This document shows positions 43,107-53,747 of a stretch of 58,651 nucleotides of DNA, piece after piece. The DNA lies in assembly GCF_000759775.1 (NCBI RefSeq), contig NZ_BBMY01000016.1, forward strand, positions 1 through 58,651, read 5' to 3'. Each line of letters begins with the position of its first letter. Position 1 is the stretch's first letter. The notes beneath the pieces were generated by a model. The model was not told the DNA's origin. It saw only the letters and a program-made list of their open reading frames with translations, and searched no databases. Source of the stretch: Escherichia albertii NBRC 107761 = DSM 17582 (GTDB taxonomy: Bacteria > Pseudomonadota > Gammaproteobacteria > Enterobacterales > Enterobacteriaceae). Position numbers and translations under genes: made by a program.

Positions 43107-44207
43107 ATGAAAATAAATATAGTTGCAGTGGTTGTGACTGGTTTGTTAGCAGGAAGCACCGCTCATGCCGCAGAAGTTTATAATAAAGATGGTAATAAAC
43201 TGGACCTTTATGGAAAAGTTACCGCTCTCCGTTATTTTACTGATGATAAACGTGATGATGGTGATAAAACGTATGCCCGCCTCGGCTTTAAAGGTGAAAC
43301 CCAGATCAACAACCAGATGACCGGTTTTGGTCACTGGGAATATGATTTTAAAGGTTACAATGATGAGGCCAACGGCTCGCGCGGGAATAAAACGCGCCTG
43401 GCCTATGCAGGCTTAAATATTGAACAGTTTGGTTCGCTGGACTATGGCCGTAACTATGGCGTGGGCTACGACATTGGCGCATGGACTGATGTGTTACCGG
43501 AGTTCGGCGGCGACACATGGAGCCAGAAAGATGCCTTTATGACCTACCGCACGACTGGTGTAGCGACTTATCGCAACTACGACTTCTTTGGCTTGATTGA
43601 AGGGCTGAATTTTGCCGCACAATATCAAGGTAAAAATGAGCGTACTGACGGCGGACATCTCTACGGTGCGGACTACACCAGAGCCAACGGCGACGGTTTT
43701 GGTATTTCCTCAACCTATGTTTATGATGGATTTGGAATTGGGGCTGTTTATACCAAATCCGATCGTACTGACGCGCAAGAAAGGGCTGCTGTCAACCCGC
43801 TCAATGCTTCGGGTAAAAATGCTGAATTGTGGGCAACCGGCTTAAAATATGATGCCAACAACCTCTATTTAGCAGCCAACTATGCCGAAACGTTGAATAT
43901 GACTACCTACGGTGATAGCTATATTTCCAATAAAGCGCAAAGTTTTGAAATTGTGGCTCAATATCAGTTCGATTTTGGTCTGCGCCCGTCCCTCGCTTAT
44001 CTGAAATCGAAAGGGAAAGAACTTGGCCATTACGGCGATCAGGATCTGATTGAGTACATTGATGTCGGTGCGACATATTACTTCAACAAAAATATGTCAA
44101 CCTACGTTGATTACAAAATCAACCTGATTGATGAAAGCGATTTTACCCGCGCAGTCGATATTCACACTGATAATATTGTTGCCACCGGCATTACTTATCA
44201 ATTCTGA
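43107..44207 (+). CDS. General porin of the OmpC/OmpF family at the yddL position
   Basis: A 366-residue outer-membrane trimeric porin. The signal peptide ends in STAHA; the mature start [17 protein letters not shown] is the classical general-porin N-terminus; loop 3 reads [10 protein letters not shown]; the chain ends in phenylalanine (GITYQF). K-12 has only a porin fragment (yddL) between yddG and narU; here the gene is full length and looks functional. AAAAGGA precedes the ATG. The upstream gap (42893-43106) is AT-rich. Related to OmpN/OmpS-type porins, but I cannot give it a firm name. Confidence 0.88.
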   Translation: MKINIVAVVVTGLLAGSTAHAAEVYNKDGNKLDLYGKVTALRYFTDDKRDDGDKTYARLGFKGETQINNQMTGFGHWEYDFKGYNDEANGSRGNKTRLAYAGLNIEQFGSLDYGRNYGVGYDIGAWTDVLPEFGGDTWSQKDAFMTYRTTGVATYRNYDFFGLIEGLNFAAQYQGKNERTDGGHLYGADYTRANGDGFGISSTYVYDGFGIGAVYTKSDRTDAQERAAVNPLNASGKNAELWATGLKYDANNLYLAANYAETLNMTTYGDSYISNKAQSFEIVAQYQFDFGLRPSLAYLKSKGKELGHYGDQDLIEYIDVGATYYFNKNMSTYVDYKINLIDESDFTRAVDIHTDNIVATGITYQF

Positions 44208-44510
44208 TTTTTATCAGGAGACCTCAATCAGTTTGTATAAAATTGGTTGAGGTCGCAATAACGCATTTCATTACAATAGACATAACAAAACCGCAGTATA
44301 TAGCCCTTAATTCGTCCTTTTTGTTACATCTGGTAACACATCTCCATTCAGATAATTCGCTTTCTCGCCGCACGGTTGCGCTTTCTTATCTATTCTTTCA
44401 ATCAGCACTTCATTCTATTCATCCTTAATTCTAATAACGGGTCATTGTGCCCAACATCCTGTCTTACTTTGTCTTTTTTTCATTAACAATGTGTACATGT
44501 GAGGAACAAT
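44208..44510. other. Gap between porin and narU
   Basis: GACCTCAA and TTGAGGTC (44220-44227 and 44247-44254) pair as an 8-base stem just after the porin stop, a probable weak terminator. The rest is AT-rich and should hold the narU promoter. No ORF with a ribosome site is seen; the 61-codon frame at 44243-44428 is not supported. GAGGAAC before the narU ATG is at 44501-44507. Confidence 0.55.
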
Positions 44511-45899
44511 ATGGCACTGCAAAATGAGAAAAATAATCGTTATCTCTTGCGCGACTGGAAGCCAGAAACCCCGGCTTTCTGGGAAAATAAAGGAAAGCAC
44601 ATAGCACGAAGAAATCTCTGGATATCAGTCAGTTGCTTACTTCTTGCCTTCTGTGTCTGGATGCTATTTAGCGCAGTTACCGTTAATCTCAACAAAATAG
44701 GTTTTAATTTCACGACCGATCAGCTTTTTTTATTAACGGCATTACCCTCCGTTTCTGGCGCATTATTACGTGTTCCCTACTCTTTTATGGTCCCGATATT
44801 TGGCGGGCGTCGCTGGACAGTTTTCAGTACCGCTATACTGATTATTCCCTGTGTCTGGCTGGGTTTCGCTGTACAAAATACCAATACGCCTTTTGGCGTA
44901 TTTATTGTTATTGCCTTACTGTGTGGTTTTGCCGGAGCGAACTTTGCTTCAAGCATGGGGAATATCAGTTTTTTCTTCCCGAAAGCCAAACAAGGCAGTG
45001 CATTAGGGATTAATGGCGGGCTGGGAAATTTAGGCGTCAGCGTGATGCAACTGGTTGCACCGCTGGTGATTTTTGTTCCGGTATTTGCTTTTCTTGGCGT
45101 CAATGGCGTACCGCAGGCCGATGGTTCCGTAATGTCGCTGGCGAACGCGGCATGGATTTGGGTGCCGCTGCTGGCAATTGCCACATTCGCTGCCTGGTTA
45201 GGGATGAATGATATCGCCAGTTCACGTGCGTCAATTACCGACCAGTTACCCGTTTTACAGCGTCTCCATTTGTGGTTGCTTAGTCTGCTCTACCTCGCCA
45301 CTTTCGGTTCATTTATCGGTTTTTCTGCCGGGTTTGCCATGCTGGCAAAAACCCAGTTTCCAGATGTAAACATTCTGCAACTGGCGTTCTTTGGCCCATT
45401 GCTCGGCGCTCTGGCACGCTCGGTCGGCGGAATGATCTCCGATAAGTTTGGTGGCGTTCGTGTCACGCTCATCAACTTTATTTTTATGGCTGTTTTCAGC
45501 GCCCTGCTGTTCCTGACGCTACCGGGTACTGGCTCAGGAAATTTCATCGCGTTTTACGCCGTGTTTATGGGACTGTTCCTGACGGCGGGTCTGGGTAGTG
45601 GCTCCACCTTCCAGATGATTGCCGTCATCTTTCGCCAGATAACAATCTATCGGGTGAAGATGAAAGGCGGTAGCGATGAGCAAGCCCAGCGGGAAGCGGT
45701 CACTGAAACGGCGGCTGCACTGGGGTTTATCTCAGCGATTGGCGCGGTTGGCGGTTTCTTTATTCCACAGGCATTCGGTATGTCGCTGAATATGACCGGC
45801 TCGCCGGTAGGCGCGATGAAAGTATTTTTAATCTTTTACATCATTTGTGTGCTGCTGACCTGGCTGGTTTATGGTCGGCGGAAGTTTAGCCAAAAATAA
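44511..45899 (+). CDS. narU: Nitrate/nitrite transporter NarU
   Basis: A 462-residue MFS transporter of the nitrate/nitrite porter family with twelve helices. It imports nitrate and moves nitrite for the adjacent nitrate reductase Z. Conserved arginines and the nitrate signature are in RVPYSFMVPIFGGRRW (near residue 87) and GFAGANFASSMGNISFFFP; the second signature GLGSGSTFQMIAVIFR is in the C-terminal half. The ATG at 44511 has GAGGAAC. In K-12 the narUZYWV set is RpoS-dependent. A BIME separates it from narZ. Confidence 0.95.
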   Translation: MALQNEKNNRYLLRDWKPETPAFWENKGKHIARRNLWISVSCLLLAFCVWMLFSAVTVNLNKIGFNFTTDQLFLLTALPSVSGALLRVPYSFMVPIFGGRRWTVFSTAILIIPCVWLGFAVQNTNTPFGVFIVIALLCGFAGANFASSMGNISFFFPKAKQGSALGINGGLGNLGVSVMQLVAPLVIFVPVFAFLGVNGVPQADGSVMSLANAAWIWVPLLAIATFAAWLGMNDIASSRASITDQLPVLQRLHLWLLSLLYLATFGSFIGFSAGFAMLAKTQFPDVNILQLAFFGPLLGALARSVGGMISDKFGGVRVTLINFIFMAVFSALLFLTLPGTGSGNFIAFYAVFMGLFLTAGLGSGSTFQMIAVIFRQITIYRVKMKGGSDEQAQREAVTETAAALGFISAIGAVGGFFIPQAFGMSLNMTGSPVGAMKVFLIFYIICVLLTWLVYGRRKFSQK

Positions 45900-45907
45900 G
45901 AGATCGA

Positions 45908-45982
45908 TGCCTGATGCGACTTATCAAACCAACAACGGTGTCGCCTCCGTAGGTCGGATAAGGCATTAACGCCGCATCCGAC
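45908..45982. repeat. BIME between narU and narZ
   Basis: TGCCTGATGCGACTTATCA and the inverse CGTAGGTCGGATAAGGCATTAACGCCGCATCC are two REP units around a short spacer. Placed inside the operon, it may let narU mRNA be more stable than narZ mRNA. Confidence 0.9.
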
Positions 45983-46025
45983 AAGGCATCAGATCCCAAA
46001 TCATTCCTGGAGCAGGAGTCATGTC

Positions 46026-49000
46026 ATGAGTAAACTTTTGGATCGCTTTCGCTACTTCAAACAAAAGGGCGAAACCTTTGCCGATGGTCACGGACAGGTG
46101 ATGCATAGCAATCGCGACTGGGAAGACAGCTATCGCCAGCGCTGGCAGTTCGACAAAATTGTGCGTTCCACCCACGGCGTTAACTGTACAGGCTCCTGTA
46201 GCTGGAAGATCTACGTCAAAAACGGCCTGGTGACCTGGGAAATTCAACAAACTGATTATCCGCGTACCCGTCCTGACCTGCCCAACCATGAACCTCGCGG
46301 CTGCCCTCGCGGCGCAAGTTACTCCTGGTATCTCTACAGCGCCAACCGCCTGAAATACCCACTAATTCGTAAGCGTCTAATCGAACTATGGCGTGAAGCG
46401 CTCAAACAGCACAGCGATCCGGTGCTGGCGTGGGAATCGATCATGAATGACCCGCAAAAGTGTTTAAGCTATAAGCAGGTACGAGGGCGCGGTGGGTTTA
46501 TCCGCTCCAACTGGCAGGAACTGAATCAACTGATTGCCGCCGCCAACGTCTGGACCATAAAAACCTATGGCCCGGATCGCGTTGCCGGATTCTCGCCAAT
46601 TCCGGCAATGTCGATGGTTTCTTACGCCGCCGGAACTCGTTATTTGTCACTGCTTGGCGGCACCTGTTTAAGTTTCTACGACTGGTATTGTGACCTGCCG
46701 CCCGCCTCACCGATGACCTGGGGCGAGCAAACCGACGTCCCGGAATCCGCCGACTGGTATAACTCCAGCTACATCATTGCCTGGGGTTCTAACGTACCGC
46801 AAACGCGCACGCCGGACGCCCACTTCTTCACTGAAGTGCGCTACAAAGGCACCAAAACTATCGCTATTACCCCTGACTACTCCGAAGTGGCGAAACTGTG
46901 TGATCAGTGGCTGGCGCTGAAACAAGGCACCGATAGCGCGCTGGCGATGGCAATGGGGCATGTAATCTTAAAAGAGTTTCATCTCGATAATCCCTGTGAT
47001 TACTTCCTCAACTACTGCCGCCGCTACAGTGATATGCCGATGCTGGTAATGCTGGAGGCGCGTGAAGATGGCAGCTATGTTCCGGGACGGATGATGCGTG
47101 CCTCCGACCTGATTGATAGTCTGGGCGAAAGCAACAATCCGCAGTGGAAAACCGTGGCAGTTAATACCGCAGGTGAACTGGTGGCGCCTAACGGTTCGAT
47201 TGGTTTCCGCTGGGGCGAAAAAGGCAAATGGAATCTGGAATCTGTCGCTGCTGGAGCAGAAACCGAATTGTCTTTAACCCTCCTGAATCAACACGATACT
47301 GTTGTTGGCGTGGCTTTTCCCTATTTTGGCGGCATTGAAAATCCACACTTTCGCAGCGTAAAACACAATCCGATACTGGTGCGCCAGCTTCCGGTGAAAA
47401 ACCTGACGTTAGCGGATGGACGCATCTGTCCGGTGGTCAGCGTTTACGATTTGGTACTGGCGAATTATGGCCTCGATCGCGGGCTGGAAGATGAAAACAG
47501 CGCGAAAGATTACGCTGAAATCAAAGCCTACACCCCCGCCTGGGGCGAGCAAATTACCGGCGTGCCGCGGCAGTATATTGAAACTATCGCCCGTGAATTT
47601 GCCGATACCGCCCATAAAACACATGGGCGCTCGATGATTATCCTCGGTGCTGGCGTCAACCACTGGTATCACATGGATATGAACTACCGCGGGATGATCA
47701 ATATGCTGATCTTCTGTGGTTGTGTCGGGCAAAGCGGCGGCGGCTGGGCGCACTATGTCGGTCAGGAAAAACTGCGCCCGCAAACCGGCTGGCTGCCGTT
47801 GGCCTTTGCGCTGGACTGGAACCGTCCGCCACGCCAGATGAACAGCACCTCGTTTTTCTACAATCATTCCAGCCAGTGGCGTTATGAAAAAGTCACCGCG
47901 AGAGAACTGCTCTCACCGCTGGCAGATGCCAGTCAATATAGCGGTCATCTGATTGATTTCAACGTCCGTGCTGAACGCATGGGCTGGCTCCCCTCCTCGC
48001 CGCAGTTGGGACGTAACCCGCTTACCCTGAAAGCCGAAGCCGACAAGGCCGGATTATCACCCACCGAATTTACCGCTCAGGCGCTGAAATCAGGTGAGCT
48101 ACGCATGGCCTGCGAACAACCGGATAGCGGCAGTAACCATCCGCGCAATCTGTTTGTCTGGCGCTCAAACCTGCTTGGATCCTCCGGCAAGGGGCACGAG
48201 TATATGCAGAAATATCTGCTGGGTACCGAAAGCGGTATTCAGGGTAAAGAACTCGGCGCCAGCGACGAGATCAAACCGGAAGAGGTGGAATGGCAAACCG
48301 CAGCGATTGAAGGCAAACTCGATCTGCTGGTGACGCTCGATTTCCGCATGTCCAGCACCTGCCTGTTTTCCGATATCGTCCTGCCCACCGCCACCTGGTA
48401 CGAAAAGGACGATATGAATACTTCGGATATGCATCCGTTTATTCATCCGTTATCGGCAGCGGTCGATCCGGCGTGGGAATCACGCAGTGACTGGGAAATC
48501 TATAAAGGCATTGCCAAAGCCTTCTCGCAAGTGTGCGTGGGGCATCTCGGTAAAGAAACTGACGTGGTATTGCAGCCATTGTTACATGACTCTCCGGCGG
48601 AACTTTCTCAGCCGTGCGAAGTGCTTGACTGGCGCAAAGGCGAATGCGAACTCATCCCCGGCAAAACCGCGCCAAATATTGTGACGGTGGAGCGCGACTA
48701 CCCAGCTACCTATGAACGCTTCACCTCTCTGGGGCCGCTGCTGGACAAACTCGGCAACGGCGGTAAAGGAATTTCGTGGAATACCCAGGATGAAATCGAT
48801 TTCCTCGGCAAACTCAATTACACCAAGCGTGATGGCCCGGCGCAGGGGCGTCCGCTAATTGACACCGCCATTGATGCATCAGAAGTCATCCTGGAGCTGG
48901 CGCCGGAAACTAACGGTCATGTTGCAGTAAAAGCGTGGCAGGCGCTGGGCGAGATCACCGGGCGCGAACATACCCATCTGGCACAGCACAAAGAGGACGA

Positions 49001-49766
49001 GAAGATTCGTTTTCGCGATATTCAGGCGCAGCCGCGTAAAATTATCTCCAGCCCGACCTGGTCCGGTCTGGAAAGCGATAACGTCTCCTACAATGCCGGA
49101 TACACCAACGTTCACGAGTTAATTCCGTGGCGCACACTGTCCGGGCGTCAGCAGCTCTATCAGGATCATCCGTGGATGCGTGCTTTTGGTGAAAGCCTGG
49201 TGGCTTATCGCCCACCTATCGACACTCGCAGCGTCAGCGAAATGCGTCAAATCCCGCCAAACGGCTTCCCGGAAAAAGCGCTTAACTTCCTGACGCCACA
49301 CCAGAAATGGGGTATTCACTCCACCTACAGCGAAAACCAGTTAATGCTGACGCTGTCACGCGGTGGGCCGATTGTCTGGATCAGCGAAACTGACGCCCGT
49401 GAACTGTCCATTGTTGATAACGACTGGGTGGAAGTGTTTAACGCTAATGGCGCACTGACGGCCCGTGCGGTGGTCAGCCAACGTGTACCGCCAGGCATGA
49501 CCATGATGTATCACGCCCAGGAACGCATTATGAATATCCCCGGTTCCGAAGTGACCGGAATGCGCGGCGGCATTCATAACTCCGTCACCCGCGTTTGCCC
49601 GAAACCGACGCATATGATCGGTGGTTATGCGCAACTGGCCTGGGGCTTTAACTACTACGGCACCGTCGGCTCGAACCGCGACGAATTCATTATGATCCGC
49701 AAGATGAAGAATATTAACTGGCTGGATGATGAAGGTCGCGATCAGGTACAGGAGGCGAAAAAATGA
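46026..49766 (+). CDS. narZ: Nitrate reductase Z alpha subunit NarZ
   Basis: A 1246-residue cytoplasmic-facing molybdoenzyme that reduces nitrate to nitrite, with bis-MGD and the FS0 iron-sulfur cluster (THGVNCTGSCSWK with the His and Cys ligands, then GCPRGAS). The active-site Asp is in YSSYI-like NSSYIIAWGSN region upstream of PQTRTPDAHF. A Tat-like SRQ-free N-terminus is normal for NarG/NarZ, which stay in the cytoplasm. ATG at 46026 is used; the ATG at 46021 runs into a stop at once. It overlaps narY by four bases (ATGA). Close to K-12 throughout. Confidence 0.96.
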   Translation: MSKLLDRFRYFKQKGETFADGHGQVMHSNRDWEDSYRQRWQFDKIVRSTHGVNCTGSCSWKIYVKNGLVTWEIQQTDYPRTRPDLPNHEPRGCPRGASYSWYLYSANRLKYPLIRKRLIELWREALKQHSDPVLAWESIMNDPQKCLSYKQVRGRGGFIRSNWQELNQLIAAANVWTIKTYGPDRVAGFSPIPAMSMVSYAAGTRYLSLLGGTCLSFYDWYCDLPPASPMTWGEQTDVPESADWYNSSYIIAWGSNVPQTRTPDAHFFTEVRYKGTKTIAITPDYSEVAKLCDQWLALKQGTDSALAMAMGHVILKEFHLDNPCDYFLNYCRRYSDMPMLVMLEAREDGSYVPGRMMRASDLIDSLGESNNPQWKTVAVNTAGELVAPNGSIGFRWGEKGKWNLESVAAGAETELSLTLLNQHDTVVGVAFPYFGGIENPHFRSVKHNPILVRQLPVKNLTLADGRICPVVSVYDLVLANYGLDRGLEDENSAKDYAEIKAYTPAWGEQITGVPRQYIETIAREFADTAHKTHGRSMIILGAGVNHWYHMDMNYRGMINMLIFCGCVGQSGGGWAHYVGQEKLRPQTGWLPLAFALDWNRPPRQMNSTSFFYNHSSQWRYEKVTARELLSPLADASQYSGHLIDFNVRAERMGWLPSSPQLGRNPLTLKAEADKAGLSPTEFTAQALKSGELRMACEQPDSGSNHPRNLFVWRSNLLGSSGKGHEYMQKYLLGTESGIQGKELGASDEIKPEEVEWQTAAIEGKLDLLVTLDFRMSSTCLFSDIVLPTATWYEKDDMNTSDMHPFIHPLSAAVDPAWESRSDWEIYKGIAKAFSQVCVGHLGKETDVVLQPLLHDSPAELSQPCEVLDWRKGECELIPGKTAPNIVTVERDYPATYERFTSLGPLLDKLGNGGKGISWNTQDEIDFLGKLNYTKRDGPAQGRPLIDTAIDASEVILELAPETNGHVAVKAWQALGEITGREHTHLAQHKEDEKIRFRDIQAQPRKIISSPTWSGLESDNVSYNAGYTNVHELIPWRTLSGRQQLYQDHPWMRAFGESLVAYRPPIDTRSVSEMRQIPPNGFPEKALNFLTPHQKWGIHSTYSENQLMLTLSRGGPIVWISETDARELSIVDNDWVEVFNANGALTARAVVSQRVPPGMTMMYHAQERIMNIPGSEVTGMRGGIHNSVTRVCPKPTHMIGGYAQLAWGFNYYGTVGSNRDEFIMIRKMKNINWLDDEGRDQVQEAKK

Positions 49767-51307
49767 AAATACGTTCGCAAGTCGGCATGGTGCTTAACCT
49801 CGATAAATGTATCGGCTGTCATACCTGTTCGGTGACCTGTAAAAACGTCTGGACCGGGCGTGAAGGTATGGAGTATGCGTGGTTTAACAACGTTGAAACC
49901 AAACCAGGCATTGGTTATCCGAAAAACTGGGAAGATCAGGAAGAGTGGCAAGGCGGCTGGGTCCGCGATGTCAACGGCAAGATCCGTCCGCGTCTGGGCA
50001 GCAAAATGGGGGTCATAACCAAAATTTTCGCCAACCCGGTAGTGCCGCAGATTGACGATTACTACGAACCTTTCACCTTTGACTACGAACATTTGCATAG
50101 TGCGCCAGAAGGAAAACATATTCCTACCGCCCGCCCACGTTCACTGATTGACGGCAAACGGATGGACAAAGTGATCTGGGGGCCAAACTGGGAAGAACTG
50201 CTGGGCGGCGAGTTCGAAAAACGCGCTCGCGACCGTAACTTTGACGCCATGCAAAAGGAGATGTACGGTCAATTTGAAAACACCTTCATGATGTACCTGC
50301 CACGCCTGTGCGAACACTGTCTCAACCCAAGCTGTGTGGCAACCTGCCCCAGCGGCGCTATCTATAAACGTGAAGAAGATGGCATTGTGCTGATCGACCA
50401 GGACAAATGCCGAGGCTGGCGTTTGTGCATTAGCGGTTGCCCATACAAAAAAATCTACTTCAACTGGAAAAGTGGTAAGTCAGAGAAATGTATCTTCTGT
50501 TACCCGCGCATTGAGTCGGGTCAGCCGACTGTTTGTTCGGAAACCTGCGTCGGTCGCATCCGCTATCTTGGCGTGCTGCTCTACGACGCCGACCGCATTG
50601 AAGAAGCGGCAAGTACCGAGCACGAAGTTGATCTCTATGAGCGCCAGTGCGACGTGTTTCTCGATCCGCACGATCCCTCGGTGATCGAAGAGGCCCTGAA
50701 ACAAGGTATCCCGCAAAACGTGATAGAAGCGGCCCAGCGTTCGCCAGTCTACAAAATGGCGATGGACTGGAAACTGGCGCTGCCGTTGCACCCTGAATAT
50801 CGCACTCTGCCGATGGTCTGGTACGTACCGCCGCTGTCGCCGATTCAGTCTTACGCCGATGCGGGCGGTTTGCCGAAAAGCGAAGGCGTGTTACCTGCCA
50901 TCGAAAGCCTGCGTATTCCGGTGCAATATCTCGCCAATATGTTGAGTGCAGGTGATACCGGTCCGGTACTGCGGGCGCTGAAGCGAATGATGGCGATGCG
51001 CCACTACATGCGTTCACAAACTGTGGAAGGTGTCACAGATACCCGCGCCATCGACGAAGTGGGCCTGAGCGTCGCCCAGGTCGAAGAGATGTATCGCTAT
51101 CTCGCTATCGCCAACTACGAAGACCGTTTCGTTATTCCAACCAGTCATCGTGAAATGGCAGGCGATGCGTTTGCAGAACGCAACGGCTGCGGCTTTACCT
51201 TTGGCGATGGTTGTCACGGCTCCGATACCAAATTCAACCTGTTCAATAGTAGCCGCATTGATGCCATCGACATCACCGAAGTACGCAATAAAGCGGAGGG
51301 CGAATAA
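49763..51307 (+). CDS. narY: Nitrate reductase Z beta subunit NarY
   Basis: A 514-residue iron-sulfur subunit that carries electrons from NarV hemes to NarZ. The cysteine groups are CIGCHTCSVTC, CEHCLNPSCVATC, CRGWRLCISGC and CIFCYPR...CSETC. The third has tryptophan in place of one cysteine (CRGW), so that cluster is [3Fe-4S], as in NarH. Translation is coupled to narZ (ATGA overlap) and to narW (stop and start share one base). GGAGGCG upstream is a strong ribosome site. Confidence 0.96.
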   Translation: MKIRSQVGMVLNLDKCIGCHTCSVTCKNVWTGREGMEYAWFNNVETKPGIGYPKNWEDQEEWQGGWVRDVNGKIRPRLGSKMGVITKIFANPVVPQIDDYYEPFTFDYEHLHSAPEGKHIPTARPRSLIDGKRMDKVIWGPNWEELLGGEFEKRARDRNFDAMQKEMYGQFENTFMMYLPRLCEHCLNPSCVATCPSGAIYKREEDGIVLIDQDKCRGWRLCISGCPYKKIYFNWKSGKSEKCIFCYPRIESGQPTVCSETCVGRIRYLGVLLYDADRIEEAASTEHEVDLYERQCDVFLDPHDPSVIEEALKQGIPQNVIEAAQRSPVYKMAMDWKLALPLHPEYRTLPMVWYVPPLSPIQSYADAGGLPKSEGVLPAIESLRIPVQYLANMLSAGDTGPVLRALKRMMAMRHYMRSQTVEGVTDTRAIDEVGLSVAQVEEMYRYLAIANYEDRFVIPTSHREMAGDAFAERNGCGFTFGDGCHGSDTKFNLFNSSRIDAIDITEVRNKAEGE

Positions 51308-52002
51308 TGCAGATCCTCAAAGTGATCGGCCTGTTGATGGAATACCCGGACGAGCTGTTGTGGGAGTGCAAGGACGACGCGCTGGCGTTGATTCGCCGGG
51401 ATGCGCCAATGCTCACCGATTTCACCTGCGACCTGCTTAATGCGCCGCTGCTGGATAAACAGGCCGAATGGTGTGAAGTATTCGACCGTGGGCGCACCAC
51501 GTCACTGCTCCTGTTCGAACACGTTCACGCCGAGTCCCGCGATCGCGGTCAGGCGATGGTGGATCTGCTGGCAGAGTATGAAAAAGTCGGTCTGCAACTG
51601 GATTGTCGGGAGCTACCTGATTATCTGCCGCTGTATCTGGAGTATTTAAGCGTACTGCCGGACGATCAGGCGAAAGACGGATTACTCAACGTTGCGCCGA
51701 TCCTCGCCCTGCTCGGCGGACGCTTAAAACAGCGAGGTGCTGCGTGGTACGCGTTATTTGACGCCCTGTTGCAACTGGCAGGAAGCCCCCTTTCAAGTGA
51801 CAGTGTCACAAAACAGATTCGCAGTGAAGAGCGCGACGACACCCGACAGGCGCTGGATGCGGTGTGGGAAGAAGAACAGGTGAAGTTCATTGAAGATAAT
51901 GCCACGGCGTGTGACAGCTCGCCGCTTAATCAATATCAGCGACGTTTTAGCCAGGATGTCGCGCCGCAGTACGTCGACATCAGTGCGGGAGGTGGGAAAT
52001 GA
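51307..52002 (+). CDS. narW: NarW, assembly chaperone of nitrate reductase Z
   Basis: A 231-residue acidic, helical protein of the NarJ/TorD chaperone family. It is not part of the final enzyme but helps insert the molybdenum cofactor and holds NarZY before membrane attachment. [19 protein letters not shown] and [14 protein letters not shown] are family stretches. Its start shares the last base of the narY stop, and it overlaps narV by four bases (ATGA). Length is normal. Confidence 0.94.
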   Translation: MQILKVIGLLMEYPDELLWECKDDALALIRRDAPMLTDFTCDLLNAPLLDKQAEWCEVFDRGRTTSLLLFEHVHAESRDRGQAMVDLLAEYEKVGLQLDCRELPDYLPLYLEYLSVLPDDQAKDGLLNVAPILALLGGRLKQRGAAWYALFDALLQLAGSPLSSDSVTKQIRSEERDDTRQALDAVWEEEQVKFIEDNATACDSSPLNQYQRRFSQDVAPQYVDISAGGGK

Positions 52003-52679
52003 TTCAGTATCTGAACGTCTTTTTTTACAATATCTACCCGTACCTGTGTGGCACGGTTTTTATCCTCGGTAGCTGGCTGCGCTACGACTACGGGCAGTAC
52101 ACCTGGCGCGCCGCCTCCAGCCAGATGCTGGATAAACGCGGGATGGTACTGTGGTCGAATCTGTTTCATATCGGTATTCTGGGGATCTTCTTTGGTCATC
52201 TGTTCGGTATGTTAACTCCGCACTGGATGTACGCGTGGTTTCTGCCCGTGGCTGTAAAACAGCAGATGGCGATGATCCTCGGCGGAATTTGCGGTGTATT
52301 AACGCTGGCTGGAGGCGCGGGGTTGCTGGTGCGCCGTTTAACGAATCCGCGTATCAGAGCCACCTCTTCCAGTGCCGATATTTTAATCCTCATCATCTTG
52401 TTAATTCAGTGCATTCTGGGGTTAACCACTATTCCCTTTTCAGCACAGCATCCTGACGGCAGTGAAATGATGAAGCTGGTGGGCTGGGCGCAAAGCGTCG
52501 TCACGTTCCAGGGCGGCGCATCCACGCATCTTGATGGTGTCGCCTTTATCTTCCGTGTTCATCTGGTGCTGGGGATGACTATTTTCTTGCTCTTCCCGTT
52601 CACCCGCCTGGTGCATGTGTGGAGTGCGCCGTTTGAATATTTCACCCGCAGGTATCAGATTGTGCGCTCACGGCGGTAA
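51999..52679 (+). CDS. narV: Nitrate reductase Z gamma subunit NarV (cytochrome b)
   Basis: A 226-residue inner-membrane diheme cytochrome b with five helices that oxidises quinol and feeds NarY. Heme histidines are expected in [16 protein letters not shown] (helix 2) and [27 protein letters not shown] (helix 5), both present. Last gene of narUZYWV; about 80 bases separate it from yddE with no strong terminator visible. Confidence 0.95.
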   Translation: MIQYLNVFFYNIYPYLCGTVFILGSWLRYDYGQYTWRAASSQMLDKRGMVLWSNLFHIGILGIFFGHLFGMLTPHWMYAWFLPVAVKQQMAMILGGICGVLTLAGGAGLLVRRLTNPRIRATSSSADILILIILLIQCILGLTTIPFSAQHPDGSEMMKLVGWAQSVVTFQGGASTHLDGVAFIFRVHLVLGMTIFLLFPFTRLVHVWSAPFEYFTRRYQIVRSRR

Positions 52680-52758
52680 TTCCTCCCCTGGCCGGATTGC
52701 CCTTCGCTCTCCGGCCACTTGCAAGCTATGATGGTTCTCCAGCCACAGGAGAACGTTA

Positions 52759-53652
52759 ATGAAACCACAGGTTTACCACGTCGATGCTTTCACCTCCCAA
52801 CCGTTTCGCGGCAATTCTGCCGGTGTTGTTTTCCCCGCCGATAATCTTAGCGAAGCGCAAATGCAGCTTATCGCTCGCGAGTTAGGCCATTCCGAAACGG
52901 CTTTTCTGCTACACAGCGACGACAGTGATGTTCGCATTCGCTACTTTACGCCAACCGTCGAAGTACCGATTTGCGGTCACGCGACGGTGGCAGCGCACTA
53001 TGTACGTTCACAAGTATTAGGTTTGGGAAATTGTACGGTCTGGCAAACGTCGCTGGCAGGAAAACACCGTGTGATTGTCGAAAAGCAAAACGATGATTAT
53101 CGCATTTCACTGGAGCAAGGCACGCCGGGTTTTGAACCGCCGCTGGAAGGTGAAACACGCGCAGCGATTATTAACGCGTTGCATCTTACCGAAGACGATA
53201 TTTTGCCCGGTTTGCCGATCCAGGTAGCCACGACCGGGCATTCAAAAGTGTTGATCCCGCTGAAATCGAAAGTGGATATCGATGCCCTGTCGCCTGACCT
53301 TGCTGCGCTGACCGCCATCAGCAAACAGATTGGCTGCAATGGCTTCTTCCCCTTCCAGCTCCGCCCGGGTAAAAATGAAACCGATGGTCGTATGTTCTCG
53401 CCTGCCATTGGCATAGTGGAAGATCCGGTGACAGGTAATGCTAATGGCCCAATGGGCGCCTGGCTGGTACATCACAACGTATTGCCCCACGATGGAAACG
53501 TATTACGCGTTAAGGGGCATCAGGGGCGCGCATTGGGACGTGATGGCGTGATTGATGTGACGGTGACGATTCGGGATAACCAGCCGGAGAAAGTAACCAT
53601 TTCCGGCACAGCGGTGATTTTATTTCATGCCGAATGGGCCATTGATTTTTGA
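52759..53652 (+). CDS. yddE: YddE, PhzF-family isomerase-like protein
   Basis: A 297-residue two-domain protein with the diaminopimelate-epimerase fold of the PhzF family. The N-terminus VYHVDAFTSQPFRGNSAGVVF and ELGHSETAFL (catalytic Glu near residue 46) match the phenazine-type isomerases; TGNANGPMGAW (near residue 230) is the second half of the active site. The physiological substrate in E. coli is unknown. CAGGAGAA precedes the ATG. A BIME follows. Confidence 0.92.
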   Translation: MKPQVYHVDAFTSQPFRGNSAGVVFPADNLSEAQMQLIARELGHSETAFLLHSDDSDVRIRYFTPTVEVPICGHATVAAHYVRSQVLGLGNCTVWQTSLAGKHRVIVEKQNDDYRISLEQGTPGFEPPLEGETRAAIINALHLTEDDILPGLPIQVATTGHSKVLIPLKSKVDIDALSPDLAALTAISKQIGCNGFFPFQLRPGKNETDGRMFSPAIGIVEDPVTGNANGPMGAWLVHHNVLPHDGNVLRVKGHQGRALGRDGVIDVTVTIRDNQPEKVTISGTAVILFHAEWAIDF

Positions 53653-53658
53653 TACTGT

Positions 53659-53734
<76 letters not shown>

Positions 53735-53747
53735 ACTCTGGCAAAAA

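Noticed and set aside
49763..51307. Missing cysteine in the third NarY cluster as a defect
   Set aside because: Tryptophan at this place is normal in NarH/NarY and gives a [3Fe-4S] cluster.
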